From Orobanche coerulescens (Eukaryota > Streptophyta > Magnoliopsida > Lamiales > Orobanchaceae): DNA of 64,000 nucleotides. Position 1 is the first letter of the stretch. The number at the start of each line of letters is the position of its first letter. This document shows, in pieces, positions 32,642-44,654 of the stretch. Location: the NCBI GenBank assembly GCA_033398695.1, contig CM065809.1, positions 87,029,644-87,093,643 of the forward strand. The letters are read 5' to 3'. The notes under the pieces were generated by a model. That model had not been told where the DNA came from and did not search any database. It saw only the letters and a program-made list of their open reading frames with translations. The position numbers and the translations under genes are program-made.

Positions 32642-33441
32642 ATGGAAGATGAGGGTAACATTTGGATATGATATCCAAGATATAGTACAGAATATGGCAG
32701 GGGGTAAAAGCTTTTTTGGAAAATGCATTCCCCGTTTCTTGTGTTGGGGATGAAATGAAGTGCCCTTGCATAAACTGTATGGATCAAAAATGGCATTGCC
32801 AAAATGTCATCTACGATCATCTCATTTGCAATGGGCCTTCTCCATCATATGTCAAATGGATTTACGATGTTTCGCAAGCGAAATTAAGATCTGGCAATGA
32901 CTTCATGGATTGTCAAATGGAGATGGATATTGAAGATAATTTAGATGCGATGTTCAATTGTACGGTTCAGAAGTTCGAAAATCTGGAATACTCGAAAGTC
33001 AATCTGAATGCAGAGGCTAAAAAGTTCTATCGGCGTGTTAAGGACGAAAAACAACTGCTTTATCCTGGTTGTACTAACTTTTCTCGATTAAGTTTCACGA
33101 TCAGACTTTATTATTTAAAGTGTGTTCATGGAATTAGCGAGTCTGCTTTTGGGGTATTACTAAAGCTAATGAAAGAAGCATTTCCTGATGCCCACCTACC
33201 TCTGTCCTTCAATGCTGTAAAGAATGTCATTAGGGATTTAGGTCTAGATTACCAGAAAATACATGCATGTCCAAATAGTTGCATGTTGTATTGGGCAGAA
33301 AATAAAGATAAAGATGTTTGTCAAACTTGTGTTGTATCAAGGTGGGTTGTACAAGAGAAAAAAGGCATCACTGCAAATAATGATCCGGAGAAGCTGATTC
33401 ACAAAGTGCCGGCTAATGTAATGAGGTATTTTCCACTATAG
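32642..33441 (+). pseudogene. tnp2-like: CACTA transposase, N-terminal zinc-binding part
   Basis: The likely start is ATG 32642 (MEDEGNIW), followed by a TGA and a frameshift into VKAFLENAFPVSCVGDEMK. The Transpos_assoc-type signature CPCINCMDQKW then YDHLICNG is clear. The frame is open from 32716 to 33441 and contains a further Cys-rich segment (HACPNSCMLYW, CQTCVVSRW) typical of TNP2 proteins. It closes early at 33439. Confidence 0.87.
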
Positions 33442-34500
33442 ACAAGCTTACCACAGGCCCCATTTTCTTAGCTTCTACTCTTCTTGCTGCTGTTAACGAA
33501 TTTCTTGATTTTGCTACGCCCCTCCGCATTGCGCCCTTAGTATGAAAAGAATCTTTCTAATGCGACGAAGCAAGGAGCTTAGCGTAAGGTTGCAAAGGAT
33601 GTTTATGTGCAGAGACTTTTCCAAACTTATGACATGGCATGGAGCGGGACGAAAAGATGATGGGAAACTAAGACATCTGGCTGATGGTCAGGCTTAGAAG
33701 GCGATGAATGCTCTATATCCTGATTTTTCATCAGAAAATGAGAATGTGAGCTTGGGTGTAGCATCTGATGGATTTAACCCTTATGGTTCAATGAACTTAA
33801 CTCATAGTACATGGCCAATTGTGTTGGTAAACTACAACCTTCCACCTTGGCTATGCATGAAACAAGAAATCTTGATTCTTTCAACAATAATATCCAGTCC
33901 AGATTCTCCCAAGAATAATATTGACGTGTATATACAGCCCTTGGTTGCGGAGTTGAAAGAATTATCGGATTTCGGCATCGAAACTTACGATGCCTTGAAT
34001 AACCAGAATTTTATTTTACGTGCACGCGTGTTGTGGACCATTAGTGATTTTCTGGGATATGCCATGTTATCTGGTTGGAGCACAAAAGGGCAACTAGGGT
34101 GTACCGGGTGCCACTACGAGACCTCTTAAGATTATTTAAAACATAGCAAAAAAATGTGCTATATGAACCATAGAAAGTTTCTTGATCCTACACACAAGTG
34201 GAGGCTGGATAAGGAAAAATTTAATGGAGAAATTGAAATGGGGTAGATTCCAGAAATTCTATCAGAATTGGATATTGAAGAGTTGTTGTTGGGGTACGAA
34301 AAACAAATTTGGGCAGAAAACCAAGCGAAGGGTTAAAAGTGATTGCCCTTTTAAAAAGAAGTCAATATTTTTTGATTTGCCGTATTGGAGTTGAAATCCA
34401 CTTCGACATAACCTTGATGCCATTGACATAGAAAAAAACGTATGTGACAAAATATTAGGTACTTTACTTAATATTGGTGGCAAGTCGAAGGATCATTTAG
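33442..34500 (+). pseudogene. tnp2-like: CACTA transposase core (Transposase_21 type), degraded
   Basis: The segment DGKLRHLADGQA then stop (TAG at about 33696, where Trp is expected) then KAMNALYPDFSSEN leads into an open frame. SLGVASDGFNPYGSMN, TWPIVLVNYNLPPWLCMKQE, DVYIQPLVAELKELSDFGIETYDA and GYAMLSGWSTKGQLGCTGCH follow. These are characteristic of the plant En/Spm transposase family and include the DGFNP acidic motif. After 34129 several stops and shifts follow (KHSKKMCYMNHRKFLDPTHKW, then short broken stretches). Confidence 0.88.
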
Positions 34501-35317
34501 ATGCTCATTTTGATTTACATGAATTGTGCATAAGGAAACCCCTTCATCCTGTTAAATTTGCAGATGGAAAGAACTATGAAATTAGGGCAGCAATATTTGA
34601 CATGACAAATAAGGAGAAAGCAATTTTCTGCTCCGTATTGAAGAATGCCAAAATACCCTATGACCGTGCTTCGAATATCAGTCGGTACGTATACAAAAGC
34701 GAGAGAAAGGTATTCGGGTATAAGAGCCATGATGCTCATTTTATACTCCATTATTTGTTGCAATTTTTCGTGAATAAAACCTTAAAACCTGAGGTTGTAT
34801 TACCGTTGATCAGACTTGGTTCTTTCCTAAGAGGTTTATGGGGCAAGGTTATTGAATTGGATGACATTAAGAGGCTGAAAAAAGAAATCGTCGAGATACT
34901 TTATCGATTTGAAATGATTTTTCCACAAGCTTTATTTGATATAATGACCCACTTGCTTGTTCATTTGTGTCAAGAAGTCGAATACGGTGGACCAGAACAC
35001 CTTAGGTGCATGTTTCCTATCGAATGGTATCTTGGAAAGTTGAAATCCTATGTTCAAAATTGAAGTAAACCGGAAGGTTCCATTGCATAAGGTTACTTGG
35101 CGGAAGAATGTGTGACATTCTGCTCACGGTTTTTGAGTGGTGAAGGACAAACAAATAGTACTGATTTTGAATAATGTCTAGCAGATGTAGAGTATCATAT
35201 TGGAAAAAGAAAGAATAAAGATGGAAAAATCTTTAAATTAAAGGAGACAGATTGGAAGGCAAGTCATCGCTATGTTTTGTTCAACTCTAGCAATAAAGAA
35301 ATAGAGGGATTGATTGA
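34501..35317 (+). pseudogene. tnp2-like: CACTA transposase, DUF4218-like part
   Basis: An open frame of 179 codons (34524-35063) reads FNKTLKPEVV-like sequence with SFLRGLWGKVIELDDI, IEILYRFEMIFPQALFDIMTHLLVHL, GGPEHLRCMFPIEWYLGKLKSYVQN. This is the DUF4218 domain found after the catalytic core in TNP2 proteins. It ends in a stop at 35061 but recognisable coding continues (GYLAEECVTFCSRFL). Confidence 0.87.
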
Positions 35318-35419
35318 GTAAGTTCTTAAATCCTTTTTCATTTTACTCAATTCCGATTAATCAAGTTCTGCATTTCTTAGTACCATGTCTTACTCTGTCT
35401 GCACTTAATATTTTTTTAG
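35318..35419 (+). other. Intron of the CACTA transposase
   Basis: The 102-bp segment begins GTAAGTTCTT and ends with a T-rich tract and AG (TTTTTTTAG). Family coding sequence flanks it (KEIEGLIE before, EHRA... after). It indicates that this copy came from DNA transposition and not from a processed transcript. Confidence 0.65.
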
Positions 35420-35894
35420 GGAGCATCGAGCTAGATGGTTTTGCAGATTCAAAAAAGTACAAAAGGGAATGGACACATACAGAAGAGTTTTGGAAATGGT
35501 TAAAAGAAGAGGTTCTAAAAAAGGACATGATTTCAAGAGATTTAGATGTGCTTGCATTGGGACCTAATCGAATAGCTATGAGGTTTACTCGCTATGTAGC
35601 AAATGGATATAGATTCCATACAAAGTTTATAGATTCCCGATGTACCACATAAAATAGTGGCGTACTTTTGACTGCCGAAACCACTAGTTTTGCAAGTTCA
35701 TAAGACCAGAACCCAATAGTTGGCAATGTCAACTACTATGGATCCATCGAAGAAATTTTTGAACTAGATTATTGGGGAGCCTTTACAGTGGTCCTTTTTA
35801 AGTGTTGTTGGTACCGAGAAGAAAAAGATTCATATGGTCTTACTCGAGTAAATTTTAATAAGTTATGCCAAAAAAATGATCCTTATGTACTATC
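35420..35894 (+). pseudogene. tnp2-like: CACTA transposase, DUF4216-like part, cut by C2
   Basis: The frame reads WTHTEEFWKWLKEEV then LALGPNRIAMRFTRYVANGYRFHT. After a stop at 35650 come DQNPIVGNVNYYGSIEEIFELDY, FTVVLFKCCWYREE and LTRVNFNKLCQKNDPYVL. This is the DUF4216 region. Coding stops abruptly at 35894, where the C2 LTR begins. Confidence 0.87.
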
Positions 35895-37844
35895 TGTTAG
35901 GGATATGCCCTCGAATGCCACTCAGAGGATGAGAGAGTGAGAGTATTTGTATTGTAATTATGAATATTTAATAAGGCAATAATTATTTCTATATTATTGT
36001 ATATCACTGGCATTGTGATTTGGTATATAGAATAATAGTCCTTGCATTTGAGAGCAAATATTCTACTCCTTATGGAGATAAGGAGATAGGCACTGGAAGT
36101 GTTTAGAGCTCGAATCCTTAAATCGTTCGCAAGTTGATAAAACTTAATTGTGCAATAAGTTTAGACAAGACTTGTATAACGTGTACTTTGACATGTAGAG
36201 TGCTGGTCTTTAGAGTGCCGGTCTTCACTAAGGGTTAGTGGGAGCACAGGTTATAGGTATGCTAATGAGATTAGTATACTCGAACATGACTCACCTCAAT
36301 TCGGTCGCATGGATATCACTCAGGGTTTGTCAATGACTGGATCGAAAGGTTGTGATAGGTATACGTGGACCTTTGACTTGAGGTTTCAGTAAGAGATGTG
36401 CTTGTGGCATTAAGTTAGTCATTAAAGTAGTTCGATCCAATCGCCGGTGGGTGGGGTCAACCTCGAAATGCAACTTAGTGGGCAAGTAGCAGTCTCTACT
36501 GAATACCAAGATAGAATTCTTTCTCCTGTAAGTGAGCAGGTAAATGTCCTATGCGGTTAATGGCAAATGAGATTATAAGTCTTTGGCCAAAGCATTTAGA
36601 GCTAGTTGTATTTGATACGATGATCTCAGTTTGCATTAACAGAAAGCATAGAGTCAAGTTACAGTAGGGTTTGACTTTACTGTGACCCTAATACTTGACC
36701 GGGACATATGATTGAAGGGTTTATATGTATACGGTATTCACGACATAATGGTTTTGGAATGATCCGATCATTCGTTCTTAGTTGGGTTACGGTACGAAGC
36801 ACTAGACTGGCTAAGTGTTACCCGTACTCCTTGGTTCCTCCCATTGCCAACTAAGACGGACCTACGGAGTCGCGCACAAGGATATTGGATGGATAAATTT
36901 GTATTTATTATCTCTTAATTAATATTGGATATTAGATATCTAATTTTATTTATTTGATAAATCATGCGGTCTAGTGAATTGAAATTAATTACCGAGTAAT
37001 TAATTTAATTCATAAATAATTATTTCTTGAAAATATATTATTATAATTTTGTATTTGATAAAATTAATTAATTAGATTAATTAATTAAGTGTAAATACAT
37101 TTGGGATAAAACAAAGTGTATTTAACGGACTAGACACGTGAATGTCCGGTACACGAACCGAGTGGCTCGGCTCATTTTCTCACCTAAACTCAAGTGGGCC
37201 GCCACCCCTCTCATGCTTGGAAATTCAGCATGTGTTGTGTGGGGTGTGTTAGTCATATTTTACAAAGTTGAGGACAAAATGCATAAGATTTGGAATCTAA
37301 TCATTTTGATATCAATTTGTATTATATATTGAGATGTCTTTCACACCTCAAATAATGAGTTGAAAAATACACCCCCACAAATAAGCCTTGTTCAGCCGTG
37401 AGAAAAGGAGGAGGAGAAAATTTTATTTTCTTTTTCTTGTTCATCTTTGAGAGAAAGAAAAGGAAGAAGAGAAGAGAAGAAAAATACCGTATCAATTCCT
37501 AGCCGTATTCTTTGAGAACGAATTGATATTTTATTTTTCCGATCAATATCCGACGCGTGATAACGTAGAGACATTCGGCATTTTCGGTGTTGGATCATTC
37601 AACAAGCTACAACGAATTGGATTCGTGTTCGTGTCGGTAATCGAGAAAAGGCTTGCTCGGATTTTTTCCTTCGAAGATTATATTATCAAAGGACTACGAG
37701 GGTAAGTATTCTTTGATTTTCTTCCTCGTTATTTATATTCGTTTATATGATGCTTGATCAGTCTATTTTTGGGGTTTAGTTTTATCCGCTTGGACCGATT
37801 TATTTTCCGCTGCGTAATTCGATTTTAATCACTGAATCCCAACA
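35895..37844 (+). repeat. C2 5' LTR (1950 bp)
   Basis: It starts TGTTAGGGATATGCCCTCG and ends ACTGAATCCCAACA. A long stretch matches the C3 LTR at 60438-62386, including GGCACTGGAA and CAAGATAGAATTCTTTCTCC phrases. The junction with CACTA coding (GTACTATC on the left) is sharp. No palindrome array of the TAGCG type is seen. Confidence 0.9.
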
Positions 37845-37845
37845 G

Positions 37846-37856
37846 TGGTATCGGAG
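37846..37856 (+). other. C2 primer binding site
   Basis: TGGTATCGGAG starts one base after the LTR. It is an initiator tRNA-Met type primer site with one mismatch to TGGTATCAGAG. Confidence 0.8.
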
Positions 37857-39389
37857 ACTTGTCTATGCAATAATATATTCGATATTTGCATTTGGAATGC
37901 TTGATTATTTTTTATGATTTAGAATCATAATCGTTTTAATTGTTGATGTTTAATTGTTCATCTAAAAATTATTTTTCATGATTTTATGTTACAATATAAA
38001 TCTATTTTTCTTTTGAAAAACTGATTTAATTGTGTAATATAAAAATTAAAAAAATATTATTTTGGATTCGAGACGAAAAAATGAGCCGAAAATTGGCGGA
38101 CCGGCTCAATGGTCGCTGGCTGCTGGTCAATGTGGCATTGGCCGCATGGCTTGGCCCGGGCCTTGTGTTTTCCGACTCCGTTTTTATATTTTGTTCGGTA
38201 AATTAATTTTTCGCAATTTAAATTGGATTTAATTTGACTAAAATATAATTATGGTAATTTTATTGTAAGGGAATTAATTTAATGAAATATTTAGTTTTTC
38301 CGGAGCAAATTAAAATTAACGGTTAAGTGAATTAATTGGATTAATTCTAATTGTTGGATTAATTTTTGTTGATTAGATCAATTTTAGATTAATCATTATT
38401 GCCATTTATTTTAATGTAATTGTTGCATTAATTTTGAATGGGGATGTAGTTGATGGACCTAGTTTTGAATCGTTTGTTTTGTTCGATTGGGTTGTAAAGG
38501 CCGTTTTGAGCCTATTTAGTTTACTAGAAAATTTGTATAGGATGCAATTTTTCAAATGTAAAATTTATATGTAATGACGAAGACCAGAGGAAGATCCGCT
38601 CGAGTAGACGAAGATTCAAGACCGAAGACATGTAATTAGATTACGATGTTTTTGTTCTAGGAACGGTCCATGAACTGCATGTTGTTAGTTTTAGGTTGTG
38701 TATGTTTTCATATTATATGACAAACAAACAAACCGACAAACCGCGCTTATAAACGGATTAATATGCAAAGTGTAACATATAATCGCGTTAATACTCCCAC
38801 TTACAAACACTAAGTTATAAAGGTTACGAGGTTTCCTACCCTCCGTCAAACTCATGGAAAATTGAAATCTAAACCGGAATATTATTCTTCCGACTATGTC
38901 GGGGTAATATTTTTGGGGAAAGTTGATAAATTCCTAGAGTGCATTAGATGCCTTTGGTTGTGACAAATCAAACCCCTATAAACCGTATGGGTTGCCGGGT
39001 AAGATTCAATTGTCAGACTAATAGGAGTTGACGGTTTAAACTTAGATAGTTCAGCGAGCCATAGAAATCGAATGGGTTGAGGGAAAGTGAACTAGGGGTA
39101 AAAGAAAATCGAATCATCCATTAGATGGGTTGGTGTTAGACACCACTTTATAAAGAATAATAGAATAGAAACCGTATGGGTTGCCCTCTATTGAACTTTG
39201 TAAAGAAATCAATCACCACTATGAAGTCACCCAAGACTTCCGAATTTCACATGGGAGTGTGTAAATGCCGATAAAATAGGGGGAGCCGAGTTATGAATAG
39301 AGAAAGTCCTTAAATTCTTTACTCGGATCATGATTAAACAATCACTAACAAATCTTAAATTATTCTCTGCAGTTAACAAAACTCTCAAT
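37857..39389 (+). other. C2 untranslated leader
   Basis: About 1.5 kb without coding, matched at lower identity by the C3 leader (62401-64000). It contains a GC-rich block (38090-38170) in AT-rich surroundings, a shared segment around GGGGATGTAGTTGATGG (38441) and repeated phrases GTATGGGTTGCC (38987, 39175). Confidence 0.75.
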
Positions 39390-40281
39390 ATGACAATGAA
39401 CCCACTCGCTATATTACTTGAAAAGAACGTCCTGACTGGTCCGAACTATGGATCGGCCGAACTTGAGGATTGTCCTAACTATGGAAATGCTGGGATACGT
39501 CTTGGAGGCGGACATCACAGCGGCTCCTGCAAGAACCCGAGCCAATCAGGAAGATGTCGATGCCCATGAGAAATGGGTAAAAGACGACATAAGAGTGCGA
39601 GGGTACATGTTAGGCTCAATGACCAATGAGCTTCAACGAGCCCATGAAAAGATGACGTCTTCGAGAGCCATCATATCGCACCTGGCTGAGCTCTATGGAG
39701 AGCATAGCCGAAATGCTAGATATGAGATATCGAAGCAATTATTCGGCGCCAGGATGAAGGAAGGAGAGAGGGTTGGGGACCATGTCTTCAAGATGATCTC
39801 GATGATTGAGAGATTGGAAGCTCTTGATTTTCAGATGCATGCATCTCTCCAAACTGACCTTATCCTGCAGTCACTTCCTAACTCCTTTTCACAATTTGTC
39901 ATGAACTTCAACTGCAATGAGATTGCATGCAACTTAGCTGGGCTAATGAACAAACTGACGACTGCCCAGTCTCAGATGAAGACAAAGGGAAAGGTAGCTG
40001 CACTTGTGATTTCTTATGGGACTTGGAAGTCCAAGAATAAGAAGAAAAAGAACAAGAAGCAGTTAGGTCCAATAGCCAAGATCGACAAGGGAAAGGGCAA
40101 GGCCCCAATGGTTTAAAAGAGCAAGGGGGCCAAGAAAACGGATATATGCCTCAACTGGGGTGAGCTAGGCCACTGGAAGAGGTACTGTCCAAAGCTTGAC
40201 CGTAATGCGCCTTCAGGTACGGAACTACTGGTTTTAGAAACAAATTGTTCTGTAACTATATATTCTACTTCTTGGATACTT
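39390..40281 (+). pseudogene. gag: C2 gag
   Basis: The start is probably ATG 39390 or 39396 (MTMNPLAILLEKNVLTGPNY), as usual for this Copia group. A frameshift near 39450 leads to NLRIVLTMEMLGYVLEADI. The UBN2-type core follows (WVKDDIRVRGYMLGSM, then RAIISHLAELYGEHSRNARYE and LQSLPNSFSQFVMNFN). A basic Lys-rich stretch (KSKNKKKKNKKQLG) ends in TAA at 40114. The zinc knuckle lies in the same frame at 40147-40188 but reads CLNWGELGHWKRYC, with Trp where the second Cys is expected. The lost zinc ligand and the TAA should disable it. Confidence 0.87.
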
Positions 40282-41256
40282 GATTCCGGTGCGAGTTCTC
40301 ACATTTGTACAATGAATCAGGATCTGGAACAAAGTAGGAAGCTGGATTCAGGGGAGGTGATAGTGTTGGTCACCGTCGGAAGTGGGCATAGTGTCGAGGC
40401 TTCTGATATCGGATCCCTTATGTTGGATTTAGAATCTGGTTTTATTCTTAATTTAGATGATGTACTTGTTTTGCCCAAGGGGCACAAAAATATTGTATCA
40501 ATTCTGGTCATGGACCGAAAGGGATTTCACTTCTTTATTGGAGATGGGTCCGGTCGTATTTATTTTAGAAATAAATTGGTTGGTACTGCTACATTATTAA
40601 ATGGTTTGTACCATTTAAATCTAAAGAATAAAACAACTGTGAACACTATAACTAGGAAGCGTGGTAGGGATGAAACGAAGCAAGCACTTAAGTGGCATCT
40701 TAGACTTGGTCACATCGGTCAGACCAAGGTTCATAAAATGGAGAAAGATGGGCTTACGGGTCCATTGGGATCAGATCCTTATCCAACTTGTGAATCTTGC
40801 CTTCAAGGCAAAATGACTAAGTTACCCTTCACAGGGACTTTTGAAAGAGCTGCTGAAAAACTTGGATTGATCCATACCGACGTTTGTGGCCCTTTTGAAG
40901 TGGCACGAGATGGTTTTCAGTATTTCATTACATTCACTGATGACCATACTAGGTATGGATTCGTGTGCTTAATGAAACATAAGTCTGAAGCTTTTGATAA
41001 ATTCAAGGAATTTAAAGCCCTAGTTGAAAATCAAACAGGTAATCGTGTTAAGACTCTTCGGTCAGACCGGGGTGGTGAGTACATGAGTACCGAATTTGAT
41101 GAATTCTTAAAAGAACTAGGAATAGTGTCACAATTCACTCCTCCAGCTACTCCACAATTAAATGGTGTATCAGAAAAAAGGAACCGAACCTTGTTGGACA
41201 TGGTTCGCTCCATGCTTAACTATACTGATCTACCGATTTATCTGTGGGGTTACGCG
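40282..41256 (+). pseudogene. pol: C2 protease and integrase core
   Basis: The frame is open from 40117 to the T3 insertion. Protease has SWILDSGASSHIC with catalytic Asp at 40282-40284. The pre-integrase zinc region is LKWHLRLGHIGQ then CESCLQGKMTKLPF. Integrase has HTDVCGPF, RSDRGGEY and PQLNGVSEKRNRT, and the second Asp and Glu are 35 residues apart. Coding ends at IYLWGYA, exactly at the target duplication ACGCG (41252-41256). Apart from the insertion this stretch looks functional. Confidence 0.9.
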
Positions 41257-42063
41257 TGTAACACCCCCAATCCACTCAGGGATATTACACGCCGTAGACC
41301 ACTTTCCACAAGGAGCTACCAGGCGGGAGACTACAAATCAAAACCCACATGCGGCCAACTTGACCAAAACATAATACCGTAGACCGATTAGGTCTCTCAA
41401 AACATAGCATAACCGTACATCTGATGAAACTAAATTACAACTCGATCACATAGTACATAAAATGTCCATCCCCTCAAGGATGACAAGAACTCAAACTGAC
41501 ATATCACCAGACTGACAGCACAACAAGCGTGACTAGTATCGCATTGCATCATCCTCCGAGCCAATCCACGTGGTTGCTCACTCTCGATCGAGAACACTGG
41601 AATAAATAACAAAATCCCCAACGAGGGGTTAGCGATGGAATCGCTAGCAAGTAACCAAGCTATACAATTATACATCAAGAATACAACCGTTATGAAAATA
41701 ACATTTCGACAAGGTAGTAACACGATCCCCGAGTCTAAAGTCTTTTGAAAATTTATTCCTTTAAAACAAACCATGGGGATTACTCCAGAAACCATTGTAA
41801 GAGATTATTTAGAGACTTCGGGGGTCTCAGTGTAAAATCCTGAAATATGAATGTTTTTCCTTTTCAAAAGGTTTTCTTTCAAAATCATACAAATGATTTT
41901 ATTCTCAACTCAAACCTCAAGACCAAAACCATATTCACCAATATAATCGGGATTCAAGATTCAAAACATAAACAATTCAGAGATATCAAATCAACAGTCA
42001 AAACGTCCCCGTGGCCCCGAAGGGTCCCACCCGGATTATCCATCAAGAATAAACTCGAACACA

Positions 42064-42400
42064 CCCATAAGTTATCTTGACATCGCACTCGCAAGTGACG
42101 ATTCTCGGAGCCCTCTCCAGACCTACCCGATTAGATAACCTTATGGTCAAATCGTAACATCTGGCCGTACTCGCAAGCACGCGCCTCCGGAGGCCTCGAC
42201 GGACCCTACCCGGATAACATCATTCAAATACGCCCATAAGTTATCATGACATCGCACTCGCAAGTGTCGATTCTCGGAGCCCTCCCCAGACCTACCCGAA
42301 TTGATAACCTTATGGTCACAACGTACGTCTGGCCGTACTCGCAAGCACGCGCCTCCGGAGGCCTCGACGGGACCCCTACCCGGATAACATCTCAACTCTC
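42064..42400. repeat. Direct duplication of about 169 bp in T3
   Basis: CCCATAAGTTATC begins at 42064 and again at 42233. Both units continue through ACATCGCACTCGCAAGTG, GATTCTCGGAGCCCTC, AACCTTATGGTCA and CGCGCCTCCGGAGGCCTCGA to CCCGGATAACATC, with scattered differences. Confidence 0.85.
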
Positions 42401-43388
42401 TACTATACACAATAACAAAGGTATAATATTCACCACAACCGCAACCACGTAACACATATGTTAACGCATCATAACTTCAACAAGGGCACAACATCCACAG
42501 CAAACCATCATTCAGGAAAAAGGCCAACGAGCAAATAATACAAGTATTACGCGATTCCACAATTCTTCAGTTAACTACTCATTTCTAGTATTTATTTTAA
42601 TCACAAAATAACATGAAGAGGTAGTTATCATTATTCTTGAAACTAAAGTTTACGTTGGTAATTACCTTCATAAAATCACATCTTCATTTAAAGTAAGTTA
42701 CGGTTAAATATACCGTCACTAACGAGTCCACGTTAAATTCACGAAACATCACATTCTCAAAGTATAAAGAATATAGACGAGATACTCGCCTCAAGTCCAA
42801 CGCACGCGGAGCAACGGGAAAGCTCGACTTAATGACCGCTACCGAACACTCCGAAGAACACGATTCAACCGGGAAGCTCGGACCCCGAAGAAGACAACGA
42901 ACGGGAGGGTTCCGACTCGAGTTCTTCACAAGAATTCGACCCTAACAATATATAATCCATAAATCAACAATCATACGAGGAAGGATATTCGTAGAACGCC
43001 CGAAAACCCCTCTATGACATACTACCGGACACCTTCAAGGCGTCGACCAAGAACTCGACCAAAACAACGAATCGATACGATCCAACCATGGAATAATAAA
43101 GGAAATGATATAATACATCTAAATATTCATCAATCCATCATAATCCTAAGTTAAATCGGATTAATCGGACGAAAACAACCAAAATACCCAAATTCCCCAA
43201 AACTAGATTTCTAGGAAATCTGACCTGATTCGGTAGATCGGAGGATGTTATAGGACGGATGATTGATGATATGAACCTCAACACTTCATGGATTCATTGC
43301 CCAACAACATCTCTAGATGATTCACGCACCCACAGCCGCGTACGGGAAGAAAAAGAATGAGAAATGGCTGAAGAAAAACGCTGCAAGG

Positions 43389-43545
43389 CCTTAAATAGGC
43401 CGACTACCGGCCGGGTTACGTACGTAACCGGCCATGGCTTACGTACGTAACCGGCCATGGCCGAACGCACTGCCTGGAAATGCCGGAAGCGTTACGTACG
43501 TTACCGGCCAGGGCCTTACGTACGTAACCGGCCTTACGTACGTAA
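43389..43545 (-). promoter_or_regulatory. TTACGTACGTAACCGGCC array and TATA-like box in T3
   Basis: TTACGTACGTAA occurs at 43416-43427, 43439-43450, 43516-43527 and 43534-43545, with TTACGTACGTTA at 43492-43503. Four of the five copies are next to CCGGCC on their right. GGCCATGG words lie between them. In minus sense the array is followed within about 20 bp by the TATA-like TATTTAAGG (43389-43397). This repeats the layout of the other LTRs with a fully palindromic form of the motif. Confidence 0.65.
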
Positions 43546-44121
43546 CTGCCGGTCACTACCGCACGTTACTCGGCCAGGGCTGGCTTGGCCCGAGCATGCC
43601 CGGCCATGACTCGGCCGGGACCAACTCCGACGGCCCGAACGACCACGAAACCCGAACCTGAGTACGAATAGAAGATACGGTTACGAAGTACTCGCAAAGA
43701 CGAATCCGAACACTAAGAGAACACACGATTCTGACCACCCGAAGGCTCGAAATTCGACAACAGAAAGTAATTACCCCAAACTTTGGGAAATTACGAAAAT
43801 GGCCCAAAACGCCCGAAAATCACGATACGTGATCGAAACACCAATACAAAGCTCGCAACATGAATAATAACATTAAATGAACTTACGAGAAAGTCGAAAC
43901 AACAGTTTCGGACGAGATTCGCAAGAATCGAACTCAAGTGCGGAAAAGTCGCCAAAAAGCACGGAACTCGACAAAACGATACCGAAACGAACTCGGATGA
44001 CCAAACACGAAGAACAAAACATTGTCAAAATGTCAAAACGGTCGCAAGCGGGTTCTGGAAACTAGAAAAATGCCAAAAACGAAAAATTACCGAAAAAGAA
44101 AATCACGGGTATTACAACGCG

Positions 44122-44654
44122 CTCCTTACTGCTGTGCATATCTTGAATAAATGTCCTTCCAAATCCGTTCCTAAGACTCCACATGAGATGTTGAGAGGTA
44201 GGAAACCAAGTCTTAATCACATTAGGATTTGGGGATGCCCTGCTTATGTCAAGAAGACTAAAGTAGAGAAATTGGAAACTAGGTCTATGAAAGGTCATTT
44301 CATTGGATATCCAGGGGATTCTATGGGATATCTATTCTACATGCACGAAGATCATAGGATCATCATTGTTATACAAGTACACTTCCTGGAAGATCAGTTT
44401 ATTCAGGAAGGAGGGGCAGGTAGAAACATTTCTTTGGAAGAAATAAAAGAAACACCAAATGAGACACCTATGCAAGATATTAGAACCCAACCTTCTGAAA
44501 TACAAACACAACCTCGCAAGTCTAGTAGAATTTCTCAATTACCTGAGAGGTATGGCTATCTGCATCAAGAGGAACTGAGTGTCCATGAGGTGACAGAAAG
44601 TAGTCAAGAGAATAATCCTTCTACATATGACCAAGCAATGGTAGATGTTGACTC
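44122..44654 (+). pseudogene. pol: C2 integrase C-terminus and linker
   Basis: Continues the C2 frame after T3: LLTAVHILNKCPSKSVPKTPHEML, IRIWGCPAYVKKTKVEKLE and GHFIGYPGDSMGYLFY are the usual integrase C-terminal motifs. An acidic, Gln/Ser-rich linker (QTQPRKSSRISQLPERYGYL) follows. It stops at VDVDS, where N1 starts. The next expected block, the start of reverse transcriptase, is missing. Confidence 0.9.

Larger units (their letters stand above)
32141..35894 (+). mobile_element. CACTA (En/Spm) DNA transposon, left part
   Basis: It starts CACTACGACATAAGTGCTC, a CACTA-type terminal inverted repeat, inserted in T2 reverse transcriptase. The 3-bp flank GGT at 32138-32140 is a candidate target duplication. 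Words GTGTTGCA and its complement TGCAACAC recur in the subterminal 200 bp. A TNP2-like transposase follows on the plus strand. The right part is cut off by Copia C2 at 35895, so the other end is not in the window. 32141-32641 is subterminal and leader sequence without coding. Confidence 0.85.
41257..44116 (-). repeat. T3: solo Gypsy-type LTR, 2860 bp, in C2 integrase
   Basis: Ends TGTAACACCC (left) and GGGTATTACA (right), with the target duplication ACGCG on both sides (41252-41256, 44117-44121). Removing it joins WGYA to LLTAVHILNKC in frame. The left 40 bases match the N1 LTR end, then diverge, so T3 and N1 are related families. Contents: a 169-bp direct duplication (42064-42400), a GC-rich palindrome array (43416-43545) and a minus-strand TATA-like box (43389-43397). 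There is no coding. Confidence 0.9.
35895..44654 (+). mobile_element. C2: Copia element inserted in the CACTA transposase, split by T3 and cut by N1
   Basis: Plus-strand Ty1/Copia element with 5' LTR (35895-37844), primer site (37846), long leader, gag, protease and integrase. T3 is inserted in integrase at 41257-44116. Coding ends at 44654 in the linker before reverse transcriptase, where N1 begins. Reverse transcriptase, RNase H and 3' LTR of this copy are not in the window. The family differs from S1-S3: short gag, LTR with other sequence, and no extra ORF seen. Confidence 0.88.

Noticed and set aside
37846..37930. tRNA gene near the initiator tRNA-like sequences
   Set aside because: Only 11-16 bases match the tRNA 3' end, in the complementary sense, next to LTRs. 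These are primer binding sites.
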